This document shows, piece after piece, positions 38,706 to 47,928 of a stretch of 64,000 nucleotides of DNA; within the stretch, counting starts at the first letter, position 1, and every line of letters begins with the position of its first letter. Under the pieces are notes generated by a model. It did not search any database and was not told the origin of the DNA. It saw only the letters and a program-made list of their open reading frames with translations. Made by a program: the position numbers and the translations under genes. This stretch comes from Saccharibacillus qingshengii (GTDB taxonomy: Bacteria; Bacillota; Bacilli; Paenibacillales; Paenibacillaceae), in the NCBI RefSeq assembly GCF_013185195.1, contig NZ_JAAZWC010000011.1:56624-120623 (forward strand), written 5' to 3'.

Positions 38706-39215
38706 GTGAAAAATTTCGATGAAGCGTTCGCTCACGTAGATAAATTGTGCTACGCCCCCAATCAATGGATCGTAGAATCCGTTCGGGAAGAAGCGCAAAA
38801 TTCAGAGTATGGAGCGGGACGATTTCAGCTGAATGCCAAATCGGTCCGATTCAGAGTCGCCAAGATCACCCCCGCCAAGATCGGACAATTTGTTGCTTTT
38901 TGGGAAAAAGACGAAAACAATAAAAATCGGGCTTTTTCCTATGACGGAGCAGCGGATTTATGGGTGATCAATACGTTTGACGGAGACCATCGCTTTGGAC
39001 AATTCGTGTTCCCGAAGGAAGTGCTTCTCCGGCAGCAGATCCTTCGAACGGCGTCCGCAAAAGGAAAAATGGCAATCCGGATCTATCCCGAGTGGGAGAA
39101 TCCGACGAGCAGGCAGGCGGTCCAAACGCAGAAATGGCAGTTGGAATACTTTGTCGGGATGGATACTGCGGGGAATTTCTCCCGATCCAAACTGTTGGAG
39201 CTGTATGCCAACTGA
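38706..39215 (+). CDS. MepB-family protein
   Basis: This 169-residue protein starts at a GTG after AAGGAGGGCAGGCC. It matches the MepB family (KSVRFRVAKITPAKIGQFVAFWEKD, FFGQFVFPKEVL-like FGQFVFPKEVLLRQQI, MAIRIYPEWENPTSRQAVQTQKWQ). In S. aureus mepB lies in the mepRAB drug-efflux operon, but its function is unknown. No MepR or MepA gene is nearby here. The next gene begins 38 nt downstream, so the two may be co-transcribed. Confidence 0.82.
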   Translation: MKNFDEAFAHVDKLCYAPNQWIVESVREEAQNSEYGAGRFQLNAKSVRFRVAKITPAKIGQFVAFWEKDENNKNRAFSYDGAADLWVINTFDGDHRFGQFVFPKEVLLRQQILRTASAKGKMAIRIYPEWENPTSRQAVQTQKWQLEYFVGMDTAGNFSRSKLLELYAN

Positions 39216-39253
39216 TTCCCGTTTACACGGCGCCCCGCAGAAAAGAGGAGAAC

Positions 39254-39817
39254 ATGGAATCCGAAAAAAAACCGTTCGGCGTCGAGATCGTCCGATTCGA
39301 AGCCGAACATATTCCCTATATCAACGATATGAACGAAGTATTTCCGATCTTCGGCCGCCTTGTGCCGAGTTTCCAAGGCGGCGTCTGGACGCATACGGAA
39401 GAGCGGTTCAAGCGCAAATCGTTCCTCCGTTTTCCCGACGACCGGCTGGATTGGGAGAGCTATATCGGCAGCGACCGCAAAGCCGTATTCCTCGCCTTCC
39501 ATGGAGAGAGGTGTATCGGCCAGATCCGTTTGGTGCAGGATTGGACGGGTTACGCCTATATCGAGAACATCGCCGTGCGCGGTTCGCACCGCGGAAGCGG
39601 CACGGCTGCCCGGCTGCTGGACGAAGCGGAGCGGTGGGCGCGCGAGCAGGAGCTGCACGGGCTGTCGCTCGAAGCGCAGGACGATAACCTGGCCGCCTGC
39701 CGCTTTTACCTGAAGCACGGCATGATCCTCGGCGGCGCCGATACGCTCAAGCAGGCGTTCAACCCGGAGATCGGCACGACGCTGTATTTTTACAAAATAT
39801 TCGAAGCTTCGGAATAG
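39254..39817 (+). CDS. GNAT acetyltransferase, streptothricin-acetyltransferase-like
   Basis: The ATG at 39254 follows AGAGGAGAAC, giving 187 residues. The acetyl-CoA-binding motif A is YIENIAVRGSHRGSGTAARLLDEAERWARE, followed by LSLEAQDDNLAACRFYLKHGMILGGADT. The phrases DWTGYAYIENIAV and AQDDNLAACRFY resemble Sat/SatA enzymes, which acetylate the beta-lysine of streptothricin. Whether this protein acts on streptothricin cannot be told from sequence. It sits between MepB and a VOC protein, a cluster of possible drug-modifying proteins. Confidence 0.7.
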   Translation: MESEKKPFGVEIVRFEAEHIPYINDMNEVFPIFGRLVPSFQGGVWTHTEERFKRKSFLRFPDDRLDWESYIGSDRKAVFLAFHGERCIGQIRLVQDWTGYAYIENIAVRGSHRGSGTAARLLDEAERWAREQELHGLSLEAQDDNLAACRFYLKHGMILGGADTLKQAFNPEIGTTLYFYKIFEASE

Positions 39818-39856
39818 GCGGAGACGGCCGCAGCGAAGAGAAAGCAGGTGAACCCT

Positions 39857-40315
39857 ATGATCCGGGGACTGTTCGAAACCCATATCAATGTCAGCGACTA
39901 CAAGATTTCGGCCGAGTTTTATGAACGCGTGCTGGACTTGATTCCGCTGCACGAAGATCCGGCGCGCAGATCGAAGTTTTATTGGGTCGGTCGGCCCGGC
40001 GAAGCCATGTTCGGTATTCGGGAGCATTATCCGTCGCCGCTTGTGCAGCGTCAGCATTTCGCGTTCCGCGTCGCCCTGGAGGATCTGGAGAAGGCGCGAA
40101 CCCGGTTGGAAGACCGCGGAGTGGAGACGACGAACTTTTTCGGCGAAAAGGATGCACCGCTCAGCGTGTTTCCGTTCATGCCGGCGGTATCCCTCTACTT
40201 CGACGATCCCGACGGCCATTCGGTCGAGCTGCTTGCGATGCTCGGCGATGCGCCGAGACCCGAGCTTGCGATCCTCCCCTGGCCGGAATGGGAGCGGATA
40301 TGCGGGAGGGGATGA
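39857..40315 (+). CDS. VOC (glyoxalase/bleomycin-resistance superfamily) protein
   Basis: The ATG at 39857 is 5 nt after AGGTGA; product 152 residues. The fold shows ETHINVSDYKISAEFYERVLDL, FAFRVALEDLEKARTRLEDRGVE and YFDDPDGHSVELLAML. The His and Glu positions of a metal-binding VOC site are present (H near residue 10, E in SVELL). Family members include fosfomycin-resistance enzymes, dioxygenases and bleomycin-binding proteins; none can be singled out. Confidence 0.82.
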   Translation: MIRGLFETHINVSDYKISAEFYERVLDLIPLHEDPARRSKFYWVGRPGEAMFGIREHYPSPLVQRQHFAFRVALEDLEKARTRLEDRGVETTNFFGEKDAPLSVFPFMPAVSLYFDDPDGHSVELLAMLGDAPRPELAILPWPEWERICGRG

Positions 40316-40419
40316 ACCCCGACAATCTAAAAAGGATCGCGCAAAGCGCGCAGCGAGAAGGCGGATTCGCGTACCGAAGCGGCCGTGTAGTTAGGCTGAA
40401 GGATAGGGACAAGTCAAAC

Positions 40420-40466
40420 AGCGGACCCGCTTCCGGCATGGTGCCGAAGCGGGTCCGCTTTATTTT
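40420..40466. terminator. Terminator between the VOC gene and the ABC operon
   Basis: AGCGGACCCGCTTCCGGCA pairs with TGCCGAAGCGGGTCCGCT around TGG, followed by TTATTTTG. It can serve the VOC gene and, less well, the converging ABC operon. Confidence 0.85.
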
Positions 40467-40508
40467 GAAACCGTATGCGACGTTATGACAGGGAAAGAGG
40501 CAGAGCCA

Positions 40509-41201
40509 TTATGCGACATCCTGCCGATCGATATTCCGGAAGCTGAGGTAGGTGCCGAAGATGCCGACAGCGGTCAGAGACAGCGGAATGGCTACGATCG
40601 AACTGAGCGTAAAGCCGAAGTTGTTCGAGCAGACGATCGACACGATAAAGATCGAGGCAACGATCGTGGCCGCGATCGAGCGCCGGGGCAGTCCGACCAG
40701 CAGCGGAAGAAGACTCATGCCTGCCGCGCCGACAGCCTGAAGGACGACGTAGCCGCCGTACTGCAGCAACTGGGTAGTGGAGATAGAGCCGCTCAGCTGC
40801 CCGACATAATGGTCGAGGGCGAGCATCATGGAACCCAACAGCACATTGGCCAATACGACATTGACGAAGCACCAGACGAATACGATAGACAATTTGGCGA
40901 AGATCAACTGTTTGCGGCTTACCGGGTAAGCGAAGAGGAGCGTCATCGTCTTGTCTTTGAACTCGCCGATAATCAGTTTGGACAATAGAGCCGACGCATA
41001 GATGATAAAGGTGGCGCTCGCAATCGTATTCACCGCTTTCAGCATATCCATCCGGTCTTTGAATACGGGAGCGGCCCCTTCTTCTTTTACAAAATACATC
41101 AGCAGCAGCAGCCCGGCCATGGCCGCCAAAGCAATCAGGGCCCCGTAGACGTAGCCGCCGAGGCGGCCTTTCTTAAGCTCCAGTTTGACGAGATGCAGCA
41201 T
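40509..41201 (-). CDS. ABC-2-type permease of a lantibiotic/bacitracin-type exporter
   Basis: This 230-residue protein follows AAAGGAGGAACTGCCC. It has six hydrophobic segments and resembles the BcrB/ABC-2 family (LVKLELKKGRLGGYVYGALIAL, LLSKLIIGEFKDKTMTLLFAYPVSRKQLIFAKL). The EFKDKTMTLLFAYPVSR motif is typical of permeases that expel peptide antibiotics from the membrane. Its start overlaps the end of the ATPase gene by 29 nt, showing tight coupling. Confidence 0.85.
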   Translation of the reverse strand: MLHLVKLELKKGRLGGYVYGALIALAAMAGLLLLMYFVKEEGAAPVFKDRMDMLKAVNTIASATFIIYASALLSKLIIGEFKDKTMTLLFAYPVSRKQLIFAKLSIVFVWCFVNVVLANVLLGSMMLALDHYVGQLSGSISTTQLLQYGGYVVLQAVGAAGMSLLPLLVGLPRRSIAATIVASIFIVSIVCSNNFGFTLSSIVAIPLSLTAVGIFGTYLSFRNIDRQDVA

Positions 41202-42117
41202 GGGCAGTTCCTCCTTTGACCATATCGAAGAAATATTCTTCCAGCGAGTGATGACGGCGGTTGATCGACTCGATCGGCACGTCGTTCAGGATAAGCGTCT
41301 TCGACAGCATCTCCCGGGACACATTCGTATCGTAGACGCGCAGGATGTGGTCGCCCGTCTGCTTGAAGCTTGAGATGCCGAGCTTCTCGGTCAGGACATA
41401 GGCGGCCAGCGCCGCGTTCGGCGTCTCGATCTCGACATAGTCCGTCGTCGAAGCGCGCAGGCTGTCCAGCGGGACTTCGCGGATCAGCCGGCCCTTATCG
41501 ATGACGCCGATCGTGTCGGCGATCTGTTCGATCTCGCTCAGCAGATGGCTGGAGATCAGGATCGAGATGCCCCATTCGTCGCGAAGCCGGCGGAACAGAC
41601 TGCGCATCAGCTGGATGCCTTCCGGGTCCAGCCCGTTGATCGGTTCGTCCAGCAGCAGAAGCTCCGGGCGGGTGGAGATCGCGCGGGCAATGCCCAGGCG
41701 CTGCTTCATGCCAAGCGAGAACTGCTTGACCGGCTTGTTCTCCACACCGAGCAGTCCGACCATGCGCAGGGTCTCGTTGATCGCCGGTTTGTTGTGGTAG
41801 CCCATATACTCCGCGTGCAGTTCCAGATTCTGCTGGGCAGTCAGCCGTTCGTAGAACACCGGCGTCTCGATCAGATGGCCGATCCGCTTGAGGTGTTCGT
41901 TCGAGCCCGGCAGCAGCTTCTCTCCGAACAGTTCGATTTCTCCGGAAGTAGGGCGCACCAGTCCGAGCAGCATTTTCATCACGGTGGATTTGCCTGCGCC
42001 GTTGGGTCCGAGGAATCCGTAAATTTCGCCCCGTTTGACTGTCATTTCGACGTTTGTGACGACATCTGCCGATTTGTAGCTTTTGCCGAGCATTTGGGTG
42101 CGTATCGTATTCGTCAT
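41173..42117 (-). CDS. ABC transporter ATPase, BcrA/lantibiotic-protection type
   Basis: This 314-residue protein follows CAAGGAGCGAACAAAGCC. Walker A is FLGPNGAGKSTVMKMLLG, the signature is FSLGMKQRLGIARAI, and Walker B is LLLLDEPINGLDPEG, followed by ISSHLLSEIEQIADTIGVI. A C-terminal regulatory segment of about 90 residues is typical of BcrA. Together with the permease it probably removes a cell-wall-active peptide. A separate promoter region with tandem repeats lies between it and the kinase gene. Confidence 0.9.
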   Translation of the reverse strand: MTNTIRTQMLGKSYKSADVVTNVEMTVKRGEIYGFLGPNGAGKSTVMKMLLGLVRPTSGEIELFGEKLLPGSNEHLKRIGHLIETPVFYERLTAQQNLELHAEYMGYHNKPAINETLRMVGLLGVENKPVKQFSLGMKQRLGIARAISTRPELLLLDEPINGLDPEGIQLMRSLFRRLRDEWGISILISSHLLSEIEQIADTIGVIDKGRLIREVPLDSLRASTTDYVEIETPNAALAAYVLTEKLGISSFKQTGDHILRVYDTNVSREMLSKTLILNDVPIESINRRHHSLEEYFFDMVKGGTAHAASRQTGA

Positions 42118-42194
42118 GGCTTTGTTCGCTCCTTGTCGTTTGTTTTTCTTTATGTTTTTATCTTAGCGGCCCGGGCTGTCTTTTCCCTGTCGCG

Positions 42195-42213
42195 TTTCTT
42201 ACTTATTTCTTAC
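42195..42213 (-). promoter_or_regulatory. Tandem direct repeat, probable response-regulator site before the ABC genes
   Basis: On the minus strand GTAAGAAA-TAA-GTAAGAAA forms an exact 8-bp repeat with an 11-bp period, one helical turn. It lies in the 121-bp gap between the kinase and ATPase genes, 30 bp before a possible -10 box TAAGAT (42165-42160). OmpR-family regulators bind such repeats. Confidence 0.6.
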
Positions 42214-42238
42214 GTTCGTAAGGACGCGAAACAGCCGC

Positions 42239-43213
42239 TCAGCGGGAATAGCCGGGCGGCGTGTACGGAGAAGCGGGAAACGTCAGCGAGAAGCAGGTTC
42301 GAATGCCCGGCTCGCTCTCAAGCGACACCGTTCCGCCGAGGCGTTCGGTCAGCCGTTTGACGATGGCCAGTCCGAGCCCGCTGCCCTGGAATCCCCGGTT
42401 GCGGGAATCGTCAAGCGTATACATGCGCTCGAATACGCGCAGCTGCTCGGAAGCGGGAATCCCCCGTCCGCGGTCGATCACCTCGATCCGGACGCTCTGC
42501 GGGGAAGCGTTCAGATTCAGCTCCAGCCAGCCGCCGTCCGCTCCGTACCGGATCGCATTGGAGAGCAGGTTATCCAGGATCCGCTCCAGCGCTTCGGCGT
42601 TGGCATAGATCCAGACCGGCTCTTCGGGCAGATGCAGGCCGATCTCGATGCCGCGGTCGCGGAGCAGGTCGAAGTAACCGAGGATGCGCCGGCGGCACAG
42701 CTCGGCGGCATCCACCGGAGCCAGCGGCAGATCGTAATCGTTGGCCTCCAGTTTGGACAGATCGAAAAAGGCGTTAATCCGTTCATGCACTTCGACCGTC
42801 TTGCGGTACACCTGACCGAGCATGCCGCGGCGTTCTTCTTCGCTCAGGCCGGGGCTGCGGTCCAGCATTTCGGCGTAGCCCATGACAACGGTCAGCGGCG
42901 TCTTGAGATCGTGGGACACGTTGGCCAGCATCCGGCGCATGGCCTGTTCGGCCGACGCATGATCGGAAGCGGACTGCGCCGCCCGGTCGATCAGCAGATT
43001 GATACGGCCTAACAGATCTCGCAGTTCCGGTTCGCCGGTTACGACAAGCAGCCGCTCGGGTCCCAATGTGCTGTCCGGATTGGCAAGTTCGGCCAGTTTG
43101 CGGTTGATATAGAGCAGGTCGCTGCGAAGTTTGCGGCTGCGCAGGCGTTCCCCGATATAAAAGATCAGCAGTACGGCGGCGGGCAGCAGCAGGATCCACC
43201 CCAGTTCTCTCAT
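42239..43213 (-). CDS. Sensor histidine kinase (short-sensor type) of the ABC operon
   Basis: The ATG at 43213 overlaps the regulator stop as ATGA; the product has 324 residues. There is a single N-terminal membrane helix (GWILLLPAAVLLIFYIGERL), no external domain, HisKA with H101 in MLANVSHDLKTPLTVVMGYAEML, and an ATPase with NLLSNAIRYGADG, DRGRGIP and GSGLGLAIVKRL. Kinases without an external sensor usually read the state of a partner transporter. This fits the neighbouring exporter. The gene pair regulator-kinase is followed by the ABC genes in the same direction. Confidence 0.87.
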   Translation of the reverse strand: MRELGWILLLPAAVLLIFYIGERLRSRKLRSDLLYINRKLAELANPDSTLGPERLLVVTGEPELRDLLGRINLLIDRAAQSASDHASAEQAMRRMLANVSHDLKTPLTVVMGYAEMLDRSPGLSEEERRGMLGQVYRKTVEVHERINAFFDLSKLEANDYDLPLAPVDAAELCRRRILGYFDLLRDRGIEIGLHLPEEPVWIYANAEALERILDNLLSNAIRYGADGGWLELNLNASPQSVRIEVIDRGRGIPASEQLRVFERMYTLDDSRNRGFQGSGLGLAIVKRLTERLGGTVSLESEPGIRTCFSLTFPASPYTPPGYSR

Positions 43214-43920
43214 TGGAGCTCCCCCAGCCGGTAGCCGATGCCCCACAGCGTCACGATATAGCGGGGGTTCGAAGGATCGTCTTCGATCTTCTCCCGCAGA
43301 CGGCGCATATGGACGTTGATCGCATTGTCGTCTTTGTAATATTCCTCGTTCCAGACGAGTCCGTACAGCATCGCTTTGGTATAGACCCGGGAAGGATGCT
43401 GCATCATCAGCTTCAGAATCTGAAATTCCTTGGCGGTCAGCCGGATCTCTTCGCCGCGTTTGCGTACGCTGAAATTGTCCGGATCGACCGTCAAATCTCC
43501 TGCAGCCAGCAGGGCAGGCGGTTCCGGCGTCTGCGGAGCCTCGGGTGTCGAATACTGCGTAGCCCGGCGGATCGAAGCTTCGATCCGGGCGGACAATTCC
43601 AGCAGCGAAAAAGGCTTCGCGATATAGTCGTCGGCACCGAACCGAAGGCCGAGCGCTTTCTCGACTTCATTGTCCTTGGCCGATACGATCAGGATCGGAA
43701 CCCGGCTGATGCTTCGAATCTGCTGCAGCACATCCATGCCGCTTCTGCCGGGCAGCATGAGATCGAGCAGCACCAGATCGTAACGGTCGGACGTGAACTG
43801 GGCCAGCGCCCGATCTCCGTTGTCCACGACGACCGAACGGTACCCTTCCTTGGCCATGTAGTCCGAGACCATGCCGCTGATTCCGGCATCGTCTTCGATA
43901 ATAAGCAGGTTTCCTTCCAC
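43210..43920 (-). CDS. OmpR-family response regulator of the ABC operon
   Basis: This 236-residue protein starts at a GTG after GGAGGAGGAGAATACC. The receiver has EDD, D53 in LVLLDLMLPGRSG and K in DDYIAKPFSLLEL. The winged helix shows IRLTAKEFQILKLMMQHPSRVYTKAMLY and INVHMRRLREKIEDD with TLWGIGYRLG. The linker has a Pro-rich stretch (TPEAPQTPEPP). The probable binding site is the GTAAGAAA tandem repeat before the ABC genes. Confidence 0.9.
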   Translation of the reverse strand: MEGNLLIIEDDAGISGMVSDYMAKEGYRSVVVDNGDRALAQFTSDRYDLVLLDLMLPGRSGMDVLQQIRSISRVPILIVSAKDNEVEKALGLRFGADDYIAKPFSLLELSARIEASIRRATQYSTPEAPQTPEPPALLAAGDLTVDPDNFSVRKRGEEIRLTAKEFQILKLMMQHPSRVYTKAMLYGLVWNEEYYKDDNAINVHMRRLREKIEDDPSNPRYIVTLWGIGYRLGELQ

Positions 43921-43954
43921 GGTATTCTCCTCCTCCGTACAGGTGCGCCCACAC

Positions 43955-43969
43955 TTTCCAAACTGGAAA
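43955..43969. promoter_or_regulatory. Palindrome between the divergent regulator and selO genes
   Basis: TTTCCAAACTGGAAA is a perfect 6-3-6 inverted repeat in the 109-bp gap between two divergent genes. It is followed by two overlapping TATACT boxes (43977 and 43985) facing selO. It may be an operator for either gene; no factor is known. Confidence 0.4.
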
Positions 43970-44029
43970 TGGGCGTTATACTCCTATACTGTAAGGGAGT
44001 AGAGTATTTTCAACAAGGAGGCCTTTTCC

Positions 44030-45637
44030 ATGACCGATATTTCCGCTACCCCGACCGCCGGATGGAATTTCGATAACAGCTATACCGGACTGCCCGAAAC
44101 TTTCTACAGTTCGCTTCCTCCGGTACCGGTTCGTGAACCGCAGACCGTGATCGTGAACGACCAATTGGCCGCCGAACTCGGATTGAATCCCGATTGGCTG
44201 CACACCGAAGAAGCCGCTGCCGTATTTGCGGGCAACCAACTGCCCGAAGGGGCGGAGCCGATTGCGCAGGCTTATGCCGGGCACCAGTTCGGCGGCTTCA
44301 ACCGGCTGGGCGACGGCCGGGCGGTTCTGCTCGGCGAGCAGCTGACGCCAGGCGGACACCGGATCGATATTCAGCTCAAAGGTTCCGGCCGCACGCCGTT
44401 CTCTCGCGGGGGCGACGGCCGGGCCGCGCTTGGCCCGATGCTGCGCGAATATATCATCAGCGAAGCGATGTACGCACTCGGAATCCCGACGACCCGCAGC
44501 CTCGCCGTCACCGCGACCGGCGAGCCGATCCGGCGCGAAACGGAGCTGCCAGGTGCGGTATTGACCCGCACGGCGGCCAGCCATCTGCGCGTCGGCACGT
44601 TCCAGTACGCGGCGCAGTGGGGCGGGCCCGACGCGGTCCGGACACTTGCGGACTACGCGATCAAGCGCCATTATCCGGAGATCGGCACGGATGAAGCCGG
44701 CGCGGACGGCGGGCGTTACGCGAGCTTCCTGCTGAGCGTTGTAGAACGCCAGGCTGCGCTGATCGCGCAGTGGATGCAGGTCGGCTTTATTCACGGGGTG
44801 ATGAACACCGACAATATGACGATCAGCGGAGAAAGTATCGACTACGGCCCATGCGCGTTCCTGGACGCTTACGACCCTTCGACCGTATTCAGCTCGATCG
44901 ATACGGGCGGGCGTTATGCGTTCGGCAACCAGCCGCCGATTGCGCTCTGGAATCTGACGCGTCTGGCCGAGACGCTCATTCCGCTGCTGGACGAGAATTC
45001 GGAGCGTGCCGTCGAGATTGCCCAGGATATTCTGGGGCGCTTCGAACGCCTGTATCTGGATGCCTGGTTTGACGGCATGCGGGCCAAGCTCGGTCTGTCG
45101 GGACGCGAGGAAGAAGACGAGAAGCTGATCGCCGATCTGCTGGATCTGATGAAGGCGTTCCGGGCGGATTATACGAATACGTTCGTCGGTCTGACGTTCG
45201 ATGTACCGGCCGGTGCATCGGAAGCGGCCAACGCGCCGCAGAACGAGGACGACGCGGGCAACGCCGAGCTGGCATTCGCCGGAGCCGAGGAAACGTCCGG
45301 CGCTGCGCGTCCGGCGTCGTTCCCGGGCGCGGACGCGCTGCTTGCAAGCGGCGAGTACCGCGTCTGGCGCGAGCGCTGGCAGCAGCGGCTGGAACGCCAG
45401 ACGCAGTCGCGCGAAGAATCCGCCGAGAAGATGCGCCGCCACAATCCGGCGGTAATCCCGCGCAACCAACGCGTGGAAGAAGCGCTCGCCGCCGCTTCGA
45501 ACGAAGGCGATTACGGTCCCCTGCATCGTCTGCTGGCCGCATTGGCCGACCCGTATGCGCACTCCGCCGAACAGGCGCAGTACGCGCAGCTTCCTCCGGA
45601 TGCGGGCGAAGGCTACCGCACGTTCTGCGGAACCTGA
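44030..45637 (+). CDS. selO: Protein adenylyltransferase SelO (YdiU family)
   Basis: This 535-residue pseudokinase follows CAAGGAGGCCTTTTCC. By family, SelO moves AMP from ATP to Ser, Thr or Tyr of proteins in redox stress. Conserved blocks are [69 protein letters not shown]-like [45 protein letters not shown] and [14 protein letters not shown]. It is longer than E. coli SelO owing to an acidic, Ala-rich insert at about residues 395-430. The C-terminus YRTFCGT keeps the conserved Cys. It is a second putative AMP-transferase in this window beside Fic. Confidence 0.93.
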   Translation: MTDISATPTAGWNFDNSYTGLPETFYSSLPPVPVREPQTVIVNDQLAAELGLNPDWLHTEEAAAVFAGNQLPEGAEPIAQAYAGHQFGGFNRLGDGRAVLLGEQLTPGGHRIDIQLKGSGRTPFSRGGDGRAALGPMLREYIISEAMYALGIPTTRSLAVTATGEPIRRETELPGAVLTRTAASHLRVGTFQYAAQWGGPDAVRTLADYAIKRHYPEIGTDEAGADGGRYASFLLSVVERQAALIAQWMQVGFIHGVMNTDNMTISGESIDYGPCAFLDAYDPSTVFSSIDTGGRYAFGNQPPIALWNLTRLAETLIPLLDENSERAVEIAQDILGRFERLYLDAWFDGMRAKLGLSGREEEDEKLIADLLDLMKAFRADYTNTFVGLTFDVPAGASEAANAPQNEDDAGNAELAFAGAEETSGAARPASFPGADALLASGEYRVWRERWQQRLERQTQSREESAEKMRRHNPAVIPRNQRVEEALAAASNEGDYGPLHRLLAALADPYAHSAEQAQYAQLPPDAGEGYRTFCGT

Positions 45638-45691
45638 TCGTTCGGGCAGCCGGAGATTGCCTGCCTTCCTAATACGCAAAAGCTAATACGC

Positions 45692-45733
45692 AAAAAGTGC
45701 CGCTTCGGAAATCATCCGAAGCGGCACTTTTTT
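45692..45733. terminator. Bidirectional terminator between selO and the PTS gene
   Basis: AAAAAGTGCCGCTTCGG pairs with CCGAAGCGGCACTTTTT around AAATCAT. The PTS stop codon overlaps the right end. Confidence 0.92.
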
Positions 45734-47744
45734 ATCTGACTTCCGAGAGGAGCGCGAACGCTTCCTCTTTGCTCCGAACCGACAGCAGGCCCGCGCGGTA
45801 TTCGTCGTCCATCAGCTTGCGCGACAGCATCTGCAGAATCTTCAGATGGGCGCTGCCCCGTCCGTTCTCCGGGACGGCGATCATGAAGATCAGCTTGGCG
45901 CCGCTTCCGTCCGCGCTGTTCCAGTCGACGCCTTCCTGCTTGATACCAAGCACGACTCTCGGCTGAAGCACGGCGTCGGACTTGCCGTGGGGAATCGCGA
46001 CGTTCATTCCGATTCCGGTCGAACTTTCCTGTTCCCGAGCCAGAATGGCCTCCTTGAACGCCGAAGCCGAACGCAGCGCGCCGCTTCGCTCCAGGGCGCC
46101 GATCATTTCGTCGATCACTTCGCCCTGCGTGTTTCCGTCCAGATCAAGTTCGATCAGCTCCGGCGTCATGATATCGGTCAGCGAATCGATCCGCGGCTGC
46201 GCTTCGCCGGAACCGGATTCCCGATTCGGCTGCACCGCACTCCCGCTGCCTGTACTGCCTGACGAGGAAGCCCGATAAGCACCCGAACCGCCTCCCGCAG
46301 CCGCCGGAACGGCTGCGGACACTCCGGCGGCCGCGATATCCGCCGGACCCCCGTCAACGTCTTTCTTGAGCAGTCCCACGAGGAAAGCGGTGACGAACGA
46401 GCCGACAATCACGGCGACGAAGAACATGAAGACATGGTCGATCGCTCCGAGTACGGCGACGATCGGTCCGCCGTGGGCTACCCGGTCTCCGACTCCGCCC
46501 AGCATGGCGATCACGGATGCGGACATGGAACCGATCATGATGCTCGGGATAACGCGCAGCGGATCCTGCGCGGCGAAAGGAATCGCGCCTTCGGTAATGC
46601 CGAACAGTCCCATCGTAAACGCGGCTTTGCCGGCTTCCTGCTCCGCTTGGCGGAATTTGCGTTTACGGATAAAGGTAGCAATGCCCATCCCGATGGGCGG
46701 GACGCAGATCGCGGCCGCAATCGGACCCATGATCTCGTAATTGCCTTCGGCGATCATGGCGGAACCGAACAGGAAAGCGACTTTGTTGACCGGGCCGCCC
46801 ATATCGAAGGAGATCATCGCGCCCAGGATCAGCGCCAGCAGAATCGAACTTGTTCCCTGCATGCCGGCGAGCCAGCCGGTCAGCCATTCGAAGAATCCCG
46901 CAATCGGAGCGCCGATCAGGAAGACGAAGATCAGGCCGACGATCAGCGAAGCGAACACCGGAATGATGATGATCGGCATAATCGGCAGCAAGGACTTGGG
47001 CACTTTCAGCCGCTTGATCAGCAGCGCGGCGTAACCGGCGATAAAGCCCGCCGCAATGCCGCCGAGAAACCCGGCACCGGCTTCGCTGCCGTAGAAACTT
47101 CCGTTGGCTGCGATAAAGCCGCCGACGATACCGGGGGCAAGTCCGGGGCGGTCCGCAATGCTGACCGCGATAAACCCGGCCAGGACCGGCACCATAAACG
47201 TAAACGCCGCGCTGCCGATGCCTTCGATCGTTTTCCAGAAGGAACCTTCCGGAATGACGAGCCCGCCCGGCGTCTTCTCTCCGCCGAGAGTCAGAGCGAT
47301 CGCGATCAGCAGGCCGCCGATCACGATAAACGGAATCATGTAGGAGACGCCGTTCATCAGATGCCGGTAGATCGGATTCTGCTTATTCTGCCGTTCGCTT
47401 TTGATCGAATCGGCGGAGCGCAGTCCGGAGTCGTAGACCGGAACCTTGCCGTCGACAAACTGCCGAATCAGCTCTTCCGGTTTGCGGATTCCGTCCTGCA
47501 CGCCGACAACCAGCAGTTTCTTGCCGGCAAACCGGCTTTTGTCCACCGCTTTGTCGGCCGCAATCAGAATGCCGTCCGCCTCGCGGATTTCCTGTTCGGT
47601 GAATTCGTTTTCGACGCCGATCGATCCCTGCGTTTCGACTTTGCAGGCAATGCCCATCCGGTCGGCCGCTTTTTGCAAATTCTCGGCAGCCATGTAGGTA
47701 TGGGCAATCCCGTTGGGACATGAAGTGATCGCGAGCAGTTTCAT
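45732..47744 (-). CDS. PTS mannose/fructose-type permease, domains IIB-IIC-IIA
   Basis: This 670-residue protein follows AAAGGAGGATACCC. Domain order is IIB (1-100, phosphocysteine C9 in ITSCPNGIAHTYMAA), IIC (about 125-465, many helices, e.g. FITEGAIPF-like FGITEGAIPFAAQDPLR), a Gly/Ser/Ala-rich linker (about 470-510) and IIA (about 520-670, phosphohistidine H586 in VAIPHGKSD). The order B-C-A and the adjoining ManR-like activator point to B. subtilis ManP (mannose), but fructose is possible. It imports the sugar as its phosphate. A perfect cre motif precedes it. Confidence 0.85.
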   Translation of the reverse strand: MKLLAITSCPNGIAHTYMAAENLQKAADRMGIACKVETQGSIGVENEFTEQEIREADGILIAADKAVDKSRFAGKKLLVVGVQDGIRKPEELIRQFVDGKVPVYDSGLRSADSIKSERQNKQNPIYRHLMNGVSYMIPFIVIGGLLIAIALTLGGEKTPGGLVIPEGSFWKTIEGIGSAAFTFMVPVLAGFIAVSIADRPGLAPGIVGGFIAANGSFYGSEAGAGFLGGIAAGFIAGYAALLIKRLKVPKSLLPIMPIIIIPVFASLIVGLIFVFLIGAPIAGFFEWLTGWLAGMQGTSSILLALILGAMISFDMGGPVNKVAFLFGSAMIAEGNYEIMGPIAAAICVPPIGMGIATFIRKRKFRQAEQEAGKAAFTMGLFGITEGAIPFAAQDPLRVIPSIMIGSMSASVIAMLGGVGDRVAHGGPIVAVLGAIDHVFMFFVAVIVGSFVTAFLVGLLKKDVDGGPADIAAAGVSAAVPAAAGGGSGAYRASSSGSTGSGSAVQPNRESGSGEAQPRIDSLTDIMTPELIELDLDGNTQGEVIDEMIGALERSGALRSASAFKEAILAREQESSTGIGMNVAIPHGKSDAVLQPRVVLGIKQEGVDWNSADGSGAKLIFMIAVPENGRGSAHLKILQMLSRKLMDDEYRAGLLSVRSKEEAFALLSEVR

Positions 47745-47783
47745 GGGTATCCTCCTTTGATGGGTGAATAAGAATGTAGGGTG

Positions 47784-47798
47784 TGGTACCGCTTACAA
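47784..47798 (-). promoter_or_regulatory. cre site of the PTS gene
   Basis: Read on the minus strand, TTGTAAGCGGTACCA matches WTGNAANCGNWWNCA at every fixed position. It ends 40 nt before the PTS start codon. Confidence 0.75.
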
Positions 47799-47928
47799 AC
47801 AGCTTAATCCAAAAAGGGAGGGGAAAAAGTTTCGATTTTTACCGCACTTCCGGCAAAAGTGGTTTTAATCCGCGGTCTTCTGCCGTACGGCCTACCGTTT
47901 TATGTACCGTTCTTGTTCGAATCCCGGT

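Noticed and set aside
40509..43920. A lantibiotic biosynthesis cluster
   Set aside because: Only the sensing and exporter genes are present; there is no precursor peptide or modification enzyme nearby, so it is a detoxification module.
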